Assembly (NCBI GenBank): GCA_035048485.1
Contig: CM068581.1
Span: 61,543,393-61,607,392 of the forward strand
Reading direction: 5' to 3'
DNA: 64,000 nucleotides
Source of the DNA: Pteria penguin
Lineage: Eukaryota; Mollusca; Bivalvia; Pterioida; Pteriidae
The position numbers were made by a program, and so were the translations under genes. This document shows positions 41,797 through 53,954 of the stretch, piece after piece. Position 1 is the first letter of the stretch. Every line of letters begins with the position of its first letter. The notes beneath the pieces are model-generated. The model worked only from the letters and a program-made list of their open reading frames with translations. It did no database searches and was not told where the DNA came from.

Positions 41797-42045
41797 TGCT
41801 TGGTTTTTTCGATTGATTTTTGTTTGAAGTCACACCATGAATATTTCACGTATATGGTGACGGCATCAGCCTGATGCGGGGCATACAAATATTGACCTTT
41901 GCAACGAACCCACCCGAAGCAGTGAGGGATCTTTAATGTGCCATGCATACCACGACACGGGGCCTCAGCTTTTACTGTTTCATCCGAAAGACGTGACACC
42001 GGCATGACCAGAACAGGACTCGATCCCCGGTCTCCTGATGTAAAA
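41797..42045 (-). mobile_element. SINE family II, copy c
   Basis: Minus orientation: head with a B-box-like GGGGATCGAGTCC, then TTTCGGATGAAACAG, GGCCCCGTGTCGTGG, CATATACGTGAAATATTC and an AATC-type tail. No clear target duplication found. Confidence 0.8.
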
Positions 42046-42534
42046 ATCATACAGTATTCCCTTTGTTTAATTTTTACTGATATTTTAATGTTATTTAGAT
42101 CAAGGTCAAAGTAAATAAGATAATAAACCAAGGACTCTCAGTTATAGAGCTAGGGTCTGCTCATAAAACACAATCAGAGATTTGTAAAATTATACTGTTT
42201 AGTTTGTTTGAATGACAAACTTTTTGATTATTCTGTAACTATAAAACAAGCTCTCAGAGTATAACTGCTGTCTGACTCTGTGAAAATGTCCAATGCTTCA
42301 CCTCAAGTGTTTCAAATGCCCTTTATCAAATACTTGGTAGTCCAGGTTCACTAAAATAACAGCAAAGATGCACTACTGTCTATGATAAAACATCAAGATA
42401 CATGTATTCCTTCAGGTTATCCGGAGAATGTATTGGGAATAGTCGCAAGTCCTACACCTTTTTGAATGACAAGCCTACAATTCCTTAGGTTGCATAAACT
42501 TAATAGATGGAATGGCCAGCACTATTCTACACAT
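42046..42534. other. unannotated
   Basis: No supported feature. Confidence 0.3.
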
Positions 42535-42595
42535 TTCATTGATTGATTTAACGTCACACCACAAATATTTCACGTATATGGTGACGACATCTGCC
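42535..42595 (-). mobile_element. SINE family II, 3'-end fragment (copy d)
   Basis: GATTGATTTAACGTCACACC and ATTTCACGTATATGGTGACG match the 3' end of family II. It is cut off where a family I SINE begins. Confidence 0.75.
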
Positions 42596-42596
42596 A

Positions 42597-42731
42597 GGGG
42601 CAGGCTTGGTATAGTGGTTAAGTGCTTGGCTTGCGCTGCCGACGATCCGGGTTCGATTCCCGGGTTGCGCCACTATGTTTAAGAGGCTGGTAACCTCCTG
42701 CTTCCATGTCGCGATATAACTGAAATATTGT
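42597..42731 (+). mobile_element. SINE family I, 3'-truncated copy
   Basis: Intact A box (TGGTATAGTGG) and B box (GGTTCGATTCC). The sequence follows the family to GATATAACTGAAATATTGT, then departs, losing the last ~35 bp. Confidence 0.85.
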
Positions 42732-43007
42732 ATGTACTGGAGCAGGTAATAGGTGGATCCTGCCCCATTTTGATCTGGTCCAAATCTCTTTCGGCCCAAG
42801 TGGATCTGGCCTGTACTTATATATATATTAATATGCTTGTTTGATACTGATGAATGTAATTGTTATTAAACTATATACTAGCTATGATAATATTTGTAAT
42901 AATTATAGCCAATCTACAGGTAATTAATATTTGATCTCTGTTATGCCCCTTACAGTTCAAATCATTCCATTTAACTTCATTCAATTAGAGCAGTAAACAC
43001 AATTAAA

Positions 43008-43489
43008 CAAGATGTGTTTGTGAATCACTAATGCCCCCAACTACACCAAAGTCCAAAAAGTTATTTTTAGCTTGAAGGTCATGGTCAAGGTCAAAAGATT
43101 ATCGAACTTGGTGTCAATTGAAAGGGCTTTATTAGTTAAGTATGGGCGCAGACTTGGTGTAATGGTTAAGCGCTTGGCTTGCAGTGTTGATGATCAGTGT
43201 TCAATTCCCGGATTGAGCCACTATTTTAAGGGTTGGTTACCTTCTGCCTCCATGTCGCGATATGAAAAATTGTTGAAAGCGACATAAAACACTAATAAAC
43301 CAGCTAACCAACTATGGATGTTATTTGAAAGGGCTTCATTAGTTGAATATACATGTCAATTATGAAGTATCTATTCCTCATGATTAAAAAGTTACAGCTA
43401 AGGTTAAAGTTGACATCAGACAGACAAACAAACAGATAGGACAAAAACAATATGCCCCCAATTTATCGATCTTGGGGGCATAATAAGTG
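43008..43489. mobile_element. dispersed non-coding element with terminal hairpin, interrupted by a SINE
   Basis: Begins AAGATGTGTTTGTGAATCAC and ATGCCCCC. It ends with a hairpin of TATGCCCCC and GGGGGCATA (about 43450-43485). GAAAGGGCTTTATTAGTT before the SINE is repeated as GAAAGGGCTTCATTAGTT after it, which may be an internal repeat of the host element. Confidence 0.6.
43145..43312 (+). mobile_element. SINE family I, complete but diverged copy
   Basis: A box TGGTGTAATGG; B box decayed to TGTTCAATTCC. The full 3' domain ends GAAAGCGACATAAAACAC plus AACCA-type repeats. The head is more diverged than in the other copies. Confidence 0.85.
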
Positions 43490-44214
43490 ACATTAAAGTA
43501 ATGTGTGATTCCTGTGTGGCAATGTCTTTGTTGCCACCACATACTGGGAACATGTTGTCTGGGGCCAAGATTGATGTTGCATACAATGCCCAAGTGTTTA
43601 TGAATGAAAGTGGTATCATGTGTATCATACAGCTTATACCATCTTTTATTCAGTCACAAACATAATCATTTTGAAGTCTGGTATGTGTTCATTTTGATGT
43701 CATAATTTCATAATTTAGGTAATTGCATTTAATTGCTGTCCAAAGCTTCAGTGAGGTGTCAGCTTCAATTGTGAATCAACTGATATACTGGTAATTAGTC
43801 TCATGAACGATAACAGAGGACTTTAACTTTTGAAAATCTATTTTCCATGTTTATTCTCTTTACATTCAAAACATACATGTAAAGATTAATAATATTTGTT
43901 AAACTTATAAACTATATACCGGGGCAGGAATCGACAGGGTAAAAATCGACTGGGGTCAGAATTGACTGAGGCCGGATGTACTGAAGTTGCACATGTACTG
44001 GGGCCTGATCCACTATAAACACCAGGAGAAGGACCTAGTAAAATTATACAAAAGAGGTTGAAAAACTGAACTGTTGTTACGATAAACCTCAAGGTTTTTA
44101 CCCTTATACATGTACAACATCAGAATTAACTGTATGATTAATTCGTTAATATGGAGCACTTCATTTATGCTACCAAACAAAAATAAGAAAAATGTTTTAT
44201 TATGAACAAAGCAA
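43490..44214. other. unannotated
   Basis: No gene. Near 43920-44010 AATCGAC and CTGGGGYC recur as a loose short repeat. Confidence 0.35.
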
Positions 44215-44344
44215 TGATACAAAAAAAATCTGTATTTATCAGGTTGGGGGCAACCTCTCATTTGAGAGACAATCACTCAAATGAGTAACTATCACTGTTT
44301 TCAGTAATCAATTTTAAGGGAATGAACAGAAGTAAACAAGTAAT

Positions 44345-44948
44345 AAAAAATTAAAGTTTCAAAATTTTGACGTAAACTTAAAAGGGCACATCTATATAAT
44401 ATACTGAACATCAAATACAAAAAAAATTTACCTTTTCAATTTACCATTTTGGAGATTATAGAGCTCTGCAACATTTGTGCAGCTATAGAGTTTGCCCATG
44501 TGATGTCACACTACTAACATTAGCGGCCATGTTGGAGTACAACTCTCGAGCTTTTTCCATCTCTATCATCTAAACTTCATTAAATTTCTGAGAAAATAAC
44601 TATTTATCAGGGTAAATTTTGTGACTTCAGTCTTTATTAATCAGTAAATATAATTAATTAGTTGAAAATTTTCTGTATAACATTCAGATATACAATGCGA
44701 TTATTTCATAAAATTAAGCTAAATCAAGCAGTTCTATATGAGCATTGATGGATAATGTCCCAGAGTTGTACTCCAATTCGGGAGATAACTCTAGCTAATT
44801 TGAGGCCAACAGGATTTGTATGGGAACACTCTATAAACTCCAAAACAGTAAGTTAAAATGTTAACTTGTTTTGTAAACTATATTTAGTATGTTGTAAACA
44901 TGTGCCCTTTTGAATTTCAAATTATAATTCCAAAATTTCATTTTTTAG
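44345..44948. mobile_element. palindromic MITE nested in the left arm
   Basis: The ends TAATAAAAAATTAAAGTTTC..AAAAGGGCACA and TGTGCCCTTTTGAATTTC..ATTTTTTAGTA are inverted copies of about 50 bp. Inverted similarity continues inside (TTGGAGTACAACTCTCGAG near 44533 against AGAGTTGTACTCCAA near 44762). It is absent from the corresponding place in the right arm (near 47610). Confidence 0.75.
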
Positions 44949-45059
44949 TACTTGTTTACCGTTACATAGAATCACCGGAATTACCGCTATTCACTGGAAT
45001 TACCACATAAATGACAGGAATTACCGCTTAATGGACCAGAAATACCGTTGTGGAAGTAA

Positions 45060-45519
45060 ATAATAACCCAATGTACCTAGAAAGTATAACTGTATACTAT
45101 ATCATATAATTAAAAGTTTATTTTAGCAAAGAACGAGATATTGTCTTTTTTTGCAGCATGTTTACATGTATCTACAAACAGAACAAGTTCGGAGTTCGAA
45201 GTGTGAACTACTACCAGAGATTTATAACACCGTTATATTTCATTCACCTTTAATAAAGGCTTTAAATTGATCTGTTGGCAAAATTAGATTTCAGTTTATG
45301 ATTTCCTGAAGGAACAGATGAAATTTAATGTTAAAGTTTATATATAAGAATTAGATTTTATCAGTGGTCAGTTAGACGAGATGGATATGGCTTTAACCCA
45401 AACCAGACCCCAAACTGAAATTGCCAAAATGCAAAGGAAGCTCAATTATTGTCATTTTCCATCAGAAACAGATTTTATGTGGTATAAAGTTATACCTTCT
45501 AGGTATATTGGGTTATTAT
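45060..45519. mobile_element. 460-bp MITE with 28-bp terminal inverted repeats
   Basis: The ends TAACCCAATGTACCTAGAAA.. and ..TTCTAGGTATATTGGGTTA form a 28-bp inverted repeat with two mismatches, extended by ATAA on each side. It is absent from the right arm of the host foldback element. The superfamily is not clear; TA-rich flanks fit Tc1/mariner or PIF-like types. Confidence 0.8.
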
Positions 45520-46149
45520 CTACTCACACAGGGTCCTCCTAAATGAAGAACACTAAAGAACTCTAAGGTTAATTTCGATATGGATGGGTTAAAATGGAAA
45601 AATAAAATAATATTTAGGTGTATTATGATCATACAAACATGAATATATAAGGTTTGTTGGGGTTTAGATGAAAGAAAAGTGTCATAATTGTGAAATGAAT
45701 ATGGCTGGATTTACGAATCGCGTTGCGCGTCAAACGCCATATTGGAAGGTTATTTAAAGTTGGACGTTGCGATCGGTTTCAGAATGAAAATTGATTTCTT
45801 TTTTTTTTTTGGTTTTGTTTTTTTTTTATTTTTTATATATTTATTTATTTATTTAAAGCAAGTCCGCTTATATGTAGAACTAGAAACTAGATATACTCTT
45901 AACAAAAGAAATATAGGTTTTATTTCGATATGTGTGGTCAAGTTTACAATTATAATTTGATATTTTGACAGAGAGGGATTCATACAATTTTAAAAATGTA
46001 TAGTTTGTAAGGGTTTAGTGTTAGACAGTAGTTTTTTATATTTGAAAAATTAATTATTTATGTGCTAGCTACGCAACATGTACCATATTGGAAATACTTG
46101 TAATTGTTCTTACTTAAACATAATAATTGGCATATTTTTTCATTAAGCT

Positions 46150-46825
46150 ATCAATGAGGGGGGGGGGGGGAGGTGGCAGGTAAGGGGGAAGGGGATGGTA
46201 AGGGGTTGGGTGGAGGGAATTGATGGGCGGAAGAGGGGAGGCAAGGGGGCAGGAGGGGAGACAGGAGGAAAAATATAAAGAAGGGGAGATTCTTCTATTT
46301 CTTGAAAAAATCCTGAAAAAAATTCGCAACAGATACAATGGGAGGGGGGAGATGAGGGGCAGGGGGTGGGACGCAAGGAGGGGGAGAGGGGTCCCCCCTG
46401 TCCACCCCCTCATCAATATATTTATCTAAATAATTTTATTCTGATGATATTCACTAATTTTTAAAGCTCTTTATGAATATTTTATTTACTTTGTAAGTTT
46501 ATTGAAAAAAAATGGTGAAAGAAATGAAGCTAATTTTTTCTCCCACATTTCATTCATTTGTTAACTTGCGACCTGTACAATTATACTCTTTTTTCATGCA
46601 AGGGAGTGGACAGGATAAGACGGAAAGGGGTGGGGTTAAGGGGCACGAGAGGGGAGGCGAGGCGCGGAGAAGGGGATGAGAGACGGAATGGGAGAGGAAG
46701 AAAATTATACAGTGGGGGAGGGTCTTATACTTTAAAAAAAACGAAAAAATATCGCACCGGATACTAAGGGAGGGGGAGGTAGGGGCGGGTGGAAGAGGGG
46801 TACCCCCTGTCCACCCCTCATTTAT
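46150..46825 (+). repeat. G-rich direct duplication in foldback loop
   Basis: 46150-46432 and 46610-46825 are diverged direct copies. Shared parts include AGATACAATGGGAGGGGG against GGATACTAAGGGAGGGGG, and CCCCCTGTCCACCCC. Many closely spaced GGGG runs lie on the plus strand. Proline-rich ORFs on the minus strand are compositional. Confidence 0.75.
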
Positions 46826-46852
46826 TGTAGTATTTTTGTTCAGATACTACAA

Positions 46853-46896
46853 TACATGAATAAATGTTTTATTCAAATAATAAATTTATTCATGTA
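46853..46896. other. 13-bp perfect stem inverted repeat
   Basis: TACATGAATAAAT at 46853-46865 pairs perfectly with ATTTATTCATGTA at 46884-46896, with an 18-nt loop, just beyond the G-rich duplication. Confidence 0.85.
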
Positions 46897-47695
46897 TTCA
46901 TCATACATTTGAAGCGACACAAACCTTACCATATATTAAATATGTTTTTAAAACCATTGGAAATAAATTGTATCAATTATATGTCATAAATTGTAAGGGC
47001 ATACATTATCACTTAGAAAAGAGGAAGCAAGTAATATATACATGTATATGTATATGATTTTATTTCAATGTGAATAGTATTTCAGGGAAATAATAAGTAA
47101 AACATAACTTTAAAAAGTTGTAGATCTAAAACTAAAAGATAATGTCCATGAAAAAAAAATGCATCCATTCTTTGTTGCTTTTAAAACTGCCTTTTATGCT
47201 TTTTCCATTCTGCTCCGCTAATAAATAAAGGATGAATAATAAATATATAATCAATAATAATTATCATTCAAAAACACTTCAACAAAAAGTCACCAGCGAT
47301 CACAATAACTTTCCAATATGGCGCAACGCGCTTTGTAAAACCTAGCTATATTCAATTCACAATTATGACACTTTCCTTTCATCTAAACCCCAACAAACCT
47401 TATATATTTAAGTTTGTATGATCATAATACACCTAAATATCAATTTATTTTTCCATTTTACCCATCCATATCGAAATTAACATGAGAGTTCTTCAGTGTT
47501 CTTCGTTTAGGATTACCGACTCACACAACAATAATTCCGGTTCCTTTAAAGGTAATTCCAGTCATTTATGTGGTAATTCCGGTGAATAGCGGTAATTCTA
47601 TGTACCCCTTGTTTACTTCTGTTCATTCAGTGAATACCTCTCAAATGAGAGGTTGCCCACAAGCTGATTATGTGTATCAAATCCGACATTTCTCA

Positions 47696-48448
47696 AATCC
47701 GACTCCTACTACTAAATTTAGTCAGGGCCCAATGTCACACCCATTTCTCGAATATTTAGAAAATGGGAGATAGGCCTAAATCAAACTCATGAGAGTTATC
47801 GTAGAGGATTCAAAAGCTATCAGAGGAAATTCTAAAAAATCACACAAATATATGACATTTTAAGTCTTCTTTTTACATGTGTATATTAGAGGTGGAAAAC
47901 TGATAAAAAAGGAAGGCTTAAAACGTCATAAATTTGGTTGAATTTTAAAAATGCCCTCTGGCTCTGACACGAGCCCCTGGGGGCTGTGGCGCATGGCGGA
48001 ATCTTGCAAAAGAAAACAAACGAAAAGAGCTATCTTACCTGACCACTTGAGCAATAAACTTCACACTCTCTGTGTATCAATGGAATCTGTGAGGAGTAAA
48101 TTCGTAATCTCAGACAGATAATGTAACCCAATATGTAATAAATAGGCAGGTTTTAATGCAAGATCAATTCGTAAACAATGAGCTTCTAACAGCGTCTTTG
48201 ACCTAGTTCTGAAATGTCACGTGGTAGAGGGTGACATCGCACCAAAGTGATTTCACGATACTGACGATTTTGAACAACTTATGGGTAAATTCGTCACATT
48301 GAATATAAGTTGTTTTCCTATATATTTAACATTCGCAATAAAATTATTACTACGATTCTCTCATAATGATAACCGAGATATGAAATTATTTCTGAATAAC
48401 ACCCCCTTTACATCATAATTTCTTGTACTCTTAGTCTACTAACCATAT
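47696..48448. other. unannotated
   Basis: No supported gene or repeat. Confidence 0.35.
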
Positions 48449-48557
48449 CAATGGCGGGTTTAGAAGGGGGGGGGGGGGGGCGTCCCCCCTTTTCGCCACA
48501 TGTTTACAATTAAAAATCCAAAATCCAAATAAAAAATGCTGAGTAGTTTGGCTAATG
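48449..48557 (-). mobile_element. hAT-like MITE, truncated copy (family CAGTGGCGGATCC)
   Basis: AATGGCGGGTTTAGA, a G run, CCCCCCTTTTCGCCACAT, TTTACA, AAAATCCAAA and GAGTAGTTTGGCTAAT are in the order expected from the reverse of 13223-13370. The other end is lost. Confidence 0.65.
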
Positions 48558-49190
48558 GATTTTAAGACTCTTCCACCTTTTCATAACATTATCTCATATT
48601 CACATCACCATCCTTACCGCAAAATGCCGGAGAAATATGAAATGCCGGTCAAAGAGCCAGCACATATGCTTTTTATGTTAATGAAACATTTGGTACATAA
48701 TCCCTAAATTGAGCTGCATGGTGAATGATATGTGTTGTCTAAAGATAATAGTAATAAAAAAATTATTTTTATAATCAAATGGATTGGTGAAGGTAAACAA
48801 GAGATTAATATGGGCCTACATTGCTTACATTCGACAATTTGCGCATTCACAAACAAACAGCGTAAGCATTTTCGGGAAACTATATCGATCGTAAAACAAA
48901 ACTAAATGCATCTTCCTGCAAATTAAGGGGGGGGGGGGCGGAGATTGTGATTCAGGTCCCTGAATCGCCATCCATACCAATATAAAGAGAGGACTATTGG
49001 AATCGGGGTAGGGGTTTAGCTGAATTGTTCAACTCAAATTATTTATTCATATATCATCACAAGAGAACTTACTTACAATGCAACCTAACCCGAGACAGAT
49101 AATTCATATTTCCCAAATTTTCAACGTATTTATTGCAAACTTGATTATTCTGTATGACAGCATAATACCAAAATGTTATAGTTATCATTT
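48558..49190. other. unannotated
   Basis: No gene supported. A G run lies at about 48929-48938. Confidence 0.3.
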
Positions 49191-52076
49191 ATACTGTCCA
49201 TATATAGCGTGCAGTATTAATCGCGCCATTAATCCACACACGTATGACAGCTGCGCTGTGTAAGAAGGTAAATTTTACGGTCGCTGTGTAATCGCGGCAT
49301 CTTAGAAGAGATCTCTCGAGACCGTTGGTCATCTGTAGCGGGTGGGGAAAGGGTGGGGGGGGGTAAAGAATGCTATTTAAAGAAAAAGAAAAAGAAATAA
49401 ATATTGAAAATGTTGTTCATATGATGAAGAACTATTCAAGAGTTCTACTATTTCCATGCTGATGTATCTACATATATCACACAGATCATGTAACAATACA
49501 AAAGTTTTATGGATACTTGTATTTCCTTAATTCTTGCACTAACCGCTTAGTATTGAGGGTTTCCTTATACTTGTTTATTAAGTATAAGGTATTCCACCTA
49601 TACAGCGCAGGAACTTGCGATTAACCCACACAAGTTGATTTCCTATATAGCACGGCGGCGCTGTGAAGGAACCAAGGCAAATTCACCAATTCATCATGTG
49701 TAATCGCGGCGTTCGGAAAACATTTATCTATATAGATAGCTCTGCTTATCAGTTATGGGTAGAATGCAAACATTAATAATTTCCTCTAAAACTCTCATAT
49801 ATTTTGTTCATACAATGAATAAGAAAGTAACATTAAATAATTCAAGTAACAAAGTTGCGTTATTTCCCGAATCATATTCCTATCTTATTAATCCTACATA
49901 TCTTCACAAAAAACAGTACACTGTCAAATTTATTTAGATATTCCGTGTGTCTTGTACTGAATGCTGAGTATAGAGGATTCCTCTCTAATTTTCAATTTCG
50001 TAAGTATTAGATATCCCACGTGTATAGCGCAATATAAACGTGCGATTTAATCCACACACATGAAGTCCTGTAGGACATCTGCGCTGCTGTGCCAAGTAAA
50101 CAAGGTAAATTTTACGGTCGCTGTGTAATCGCAGCATCTAAGTAGAGTTGTCTCGAAACCGTTGGTCATCGGCAGCGGGCGGGGGTTAAAGATTGCGATT
50201 TCTTTAAAAGAATTCGAAATTAGTTTGTTAACCTCAAACTCTCTTATTCATTGTTTGCTTATCCGACGAATAAGCAAACCGCACGAAAGTTAGGATTTTT
50301 CATGAAATCTTTTAAATTTGTGACCATAGATGTTGAAACACAAGTTCTCATACTAAAATCGTAATTTTATGTCGATTTTTAATGGTTTGTAAAAGTTAAC
50401 ACAAACAATAAAGAAGTTTTGTAGGTTATGTAATTATTTGAAAATTTTAAATTACTATCACACGTTTGAAGTCCTCTATAACAGCGGTGCTGCGCGAGGT
50501 ATTAAGCAAGGCAAATTTAACGCGCTCTTCTAATATGTAATCCCGACGCTCGGAGAAGACTTGTTTATTGCGTTGTTCATCAGTAGCGGATAGAATGCAA
50601 AAAAAAAAAAAAACAAAACAAACCCCCCCCCCCCAAAAAAAAAACCCGTTATTTTTGTTTAAGAATTCGAATTCAAATTAACTGTCGTTTAAACATGCCA
50701 CGGCCAAAGTGCAGTAACAATCCTGTATAACAGCGGTGCTGTGCAAGGTATTAAGCAAGGCAAATTCACCGCGCTTTTCTGATGTGAATTGCCGACGCTC
50801 GGAGAAGATTTGTTTATAGCGTTGTTCATCAGTAGCGGAGAGAGTGCAAAACATGTGATTTTTGTTTTAAGAAATCGAATTCAAATTCTTTCTCAAACTC
50901 TCGTTTTTATTCTTTCTTCCATACGAAGAATAAGAAAATACATGAAAGTTACGCAAGTAGGATATTTTTTAAAAATCTTTAAATTGCTCACTTTCAAATA
51001 ATGAGAAACATGTTTCATACTAAAATCGCTACGGAAAATCGTTTCGTAATACTCTGGAAACGATAGGACTAAAAATACACAACTTTTGCAAATTACGTAA
51101 TTATTCAAAAACTTTAAATTGAAATAGAGGCCAAACTAAAATAGATAGATATTATCGGCCGATGAAAGTTGTAAAGATATGAACCTAGAGAATATGACAG
51201 ATAAAATTTGAATAGTCTAGCTTGAAAAATAAAGCTGTTAGTAGAGAATTTAAAATTTAACTAATTGTTACGTAATCTTTCAAAAAAACATAGATTTTAA
51301 AAATTTTTTTTATATAAACGGGTAACGGTGCCGGTGAAAAGTCTGTAATGAAAATATGAAGCGTGTAGATAAAACTATTTCTCAGAAAACGGAATTGAAA
51401 AATCGGGGTGAAATTTTGGCGATTTAAGACCCCCTCTCGATAAGGTTTGCAGACGCCAGAGGGAAGGGGGCAAATATTTCGATGGTTTTTAAAAAAAAGT
51501 TCAAAAGAGTAAACCCTTCTCTAGTGCTGTATTGGTTTTTTTGTGATCATACGACGAAAAATAAGCAAGTTATGAAGCAATTACGCAACTAACCAAATTT
51601 TTGAAAATCTTAAATTTCTCACTTAAAAATAATTTTAAAATATTAAAACACCGTTTTTCAAGCTGAAATTGACATTTTAAATCGTTTTGTTTTCTTTTTG
51701 TAACGCTAGGACTTAGAATAAAACGAGTTTGAAAGTTACGTAATGACTTTAAAAACTTTAAACACAAATGGCGTCTTTATCCTAATAGTTACATAATCGG
51801 CGTAAATTCGGTTGTCAAGACCTACACCTGTACAACATTAAAAAGAAAGTTTGAGGAGTCTAGCTTAAATAATAAACGTTTTATTTGAGAAAGTTTAAAA
51901 ATTAAATATGGCTCTGTAATTTTCTTTACAACCGGAATTTTTCAAAACTTTTTTTATAAATCTAGTGAGTTTAACTTTGAAAACAAAGTAAAAGAGAAAA
52001 AAAGATTACTGGTAATGCCGTTGCTGAGAAAATTGTAGTCAAAACCTGTTTGGAATAAGAAAAAAAATAATAATAA
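49191..52076 (-). mobile_element. family B element, copy B0, with older degenerate modules
   Basis: 50460-52076 matches B2 at 52600-53954 closely (TTATCGGCCGATGAAAGTTG, CCTCTCGATAAGGTTTGCAG, GCCGTTGCTGAGAAAATTG) and ends in (AAT)n against B2. Further left, at about 49200, 49620, 50040, 50490 and 50745, are repeated variants of a module containing GTGTAATCGCGGC or GACGCTCGGAGAAGA and TTGTTCATCAGTAGCGG. No CTAG-hairpin left end is visible, so the copy is incomplete or rearranged. Non-coding. Confidence 0.6.
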
Positions 52077-53954
52077 CTAGAGCTTACCCGTTGCCGAGGC
52101 AACAGGGCGGGTCTTCCTCTTTAGAAAAAAAAAAAAAGAAAAATATGTACGTAGAAAGAAGGGAAAAAAAAAAGAAAAAAAGAAACGAGATACTGCAATG
52201 AGTATACGCATTTATTGCGGCATCATAGATATGCCGATTAGGACAAATGAGAAGTATATACATAGATACATGTATATATCTCGCCGAGACACTATGTAAA
52301 CACACTCATGTAATTAAAGCGGCATGATTCCAGCTACGGAAAGTCTGTGTATTACAGAATTCCCATTCAGAAGCGTGGTGACGTAATACGACAAAGCTGG
52401 ATAGAGAGTGTGTATTACGCATTTATTTCAAAGGTCACGTTTAGCTGTACGTATAGCACTGAGATGACTACTATAGTAAGGACATAAAGAAACTCAAATT
52501 TAAGTAAACATACATATTGAGGGATTCCTTTATAATTGCCGATTAGATATTCCACGGGGGCCCAGTAACTCGCGAATGAATTAATAATTAATCGCGAGTT
52601 ACTGCGCTTTTCCCGTCTCTATAGGAACGGCGCTGTGCGAGGTATTAAGCAAGGCAAATTTAACGCGCTCTTCTAATGTGTAATCCCGACGCTCGGAGAA
52701 GATTAGTAGATTGCGTTGTTCATCAGTAGAGTGCAAAAAAATGTTATTTTTGTTTAAGAATTCGAATTCAAATTCTTTCTCAAACTCTCATTTTTATTCT
52801 TTGTTCATACGAAGAATAAGAAGATACACGAAAGTTACGCAAGTAAAATATTTTTTAAAAATCTTTAAATTGGTCACTTTCAAATACTGAGAAACATATT
52901 TCTTACTGAAATGGTTACGGAAAACCCGTTTCGTAATACTCTGGAAACGATCGGACTAAAAATAAAACATTTTTGCAAATTACATAATTATTTAAAAACT
53001 TTAAATTGAAATAGCGGCCAAACTAAAAGAGATAGATATTATCGGCCGATGAAAGTTGTAAAGATATGAACCTAGAAAATATGATAGTTCAAATTTGGAT
53101 AGTGTAGCATTAAAAAATAACGCTGTTAGTGGAGAATTTTAAATTTTATTAATTGTTACGTAATCTTTCAAAAAAACATCGATTTTCAAAATTTTTTTTA
53201 TCTAAACGGGTAACGGTGCCGGTGAAAGTCTGTAATAAAAATATGAAGCGTGTAGATAAAACTGTTTCTCAGAAAATGGAATTGAAAAATCGGGGTGAAA
53301 TTTTGGCGATTTAAGACCCTCTCTCGATAAGGTTTGCAGACGCCAGAGGGAAGGGGGCAAATATTTCGATGGTTTTTAAAAAAAAGTTCAAAAGAGTAAA
53401 CCCTTCTCTAGTGCTGTATTGGTTTTTTGTGATCATACGACGAAAAATAAGCAAGTTATGAAGCAATTACGCAACTAACCAAATTTTTGAAAATCTTAAA
53501 TTTCTCACTTAAAAATAATTTTAAAATATTAAAACAACTTTTTTCAAGCTGAAATTGACATTCTAAATCGTTTTGTTTTCTTTTTGTTACGCTAGGACTT
53601 AAAATAAACGAGTTTGAAAGTTACGTAATGAGTTTAAAAACTTTAAACACAAATAGCGTCTTTATCCTAATAGTTACATAATCGGCGTAAATTCGGTTGT
53701 CAGGACCTATACCTGTACAACATTAACAAGAAAGTTTGAGGAGTCTAGCTTAAATAATAAACGTTTTATTTCAGAAAGTTTAAAAATTAAATATGGCTCT
53801 GTAATTTTCTTTAAAACCGGAATTTTTCAAAACTTTTCTTATAAATCTAGTAAGTTTAAGTTTTGAAACAAAGTAAAAGAGAAAAAAAGATTACTGGTAA
53901 AGCCGTTGCTGAGAAAATTGCAGTCAAAACTCCTGTTTAGAATAAAAAGAATAA
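52077..53954 (-). mobile_element. family B element, copy B2
   Basis: The left end CTAGAGCTTACC leads into a hairpin of CCGTTGCC and GGCAACAGG (one arm mutated, CCCGTTGCC), then GGCGGGTCTTCC. The body carries the module shared with family A (GCGAGTTACTGCGC, TTAAGCAAGGCAAAT, GACGCTCGGAGAAGA). The right end is GCCGTTGCTGAGAAAATTGC, then AATAA, and the next copy. No protein is encoded. Confidence 0.65.

Larger units (their letters stand above)
44215..47695. mobile_element. large inverted-repeat (foldback) element
   Basis: The right arm at about 47290-47690, reversed, aligns with pieces of the left arm. Shared blocks include CAACCTCTCATTTGAGAG (44251), ACCGCTATTCACTGGAATTA (about 44982), TTTCGATATGGATGGG (about 45575) and ATTATGATCATACAAAC (about 45623), plus the GCCATATTGGAA end near 45740. 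The left arm is longer because two MITEs are inserted in it (44345-44948 and 45060-45519). The loop, about 45770-47290, carries G-rich duplications. No ORF resembles a transposase, so it is probably non-autonomous. Confidence 0.8.

Noticed and set aside
42597..43220. Possible tRNA genes
   Set aside because: A and B boxes belong to SINE heads. Acceptor stems do not pair and SINE bodies follow.
46114..46416. Proline-rich ORFs opposite the G-rich tract
   Set aside because: Compositional consequence of G runs; the duplicated segment does not keep the frame.
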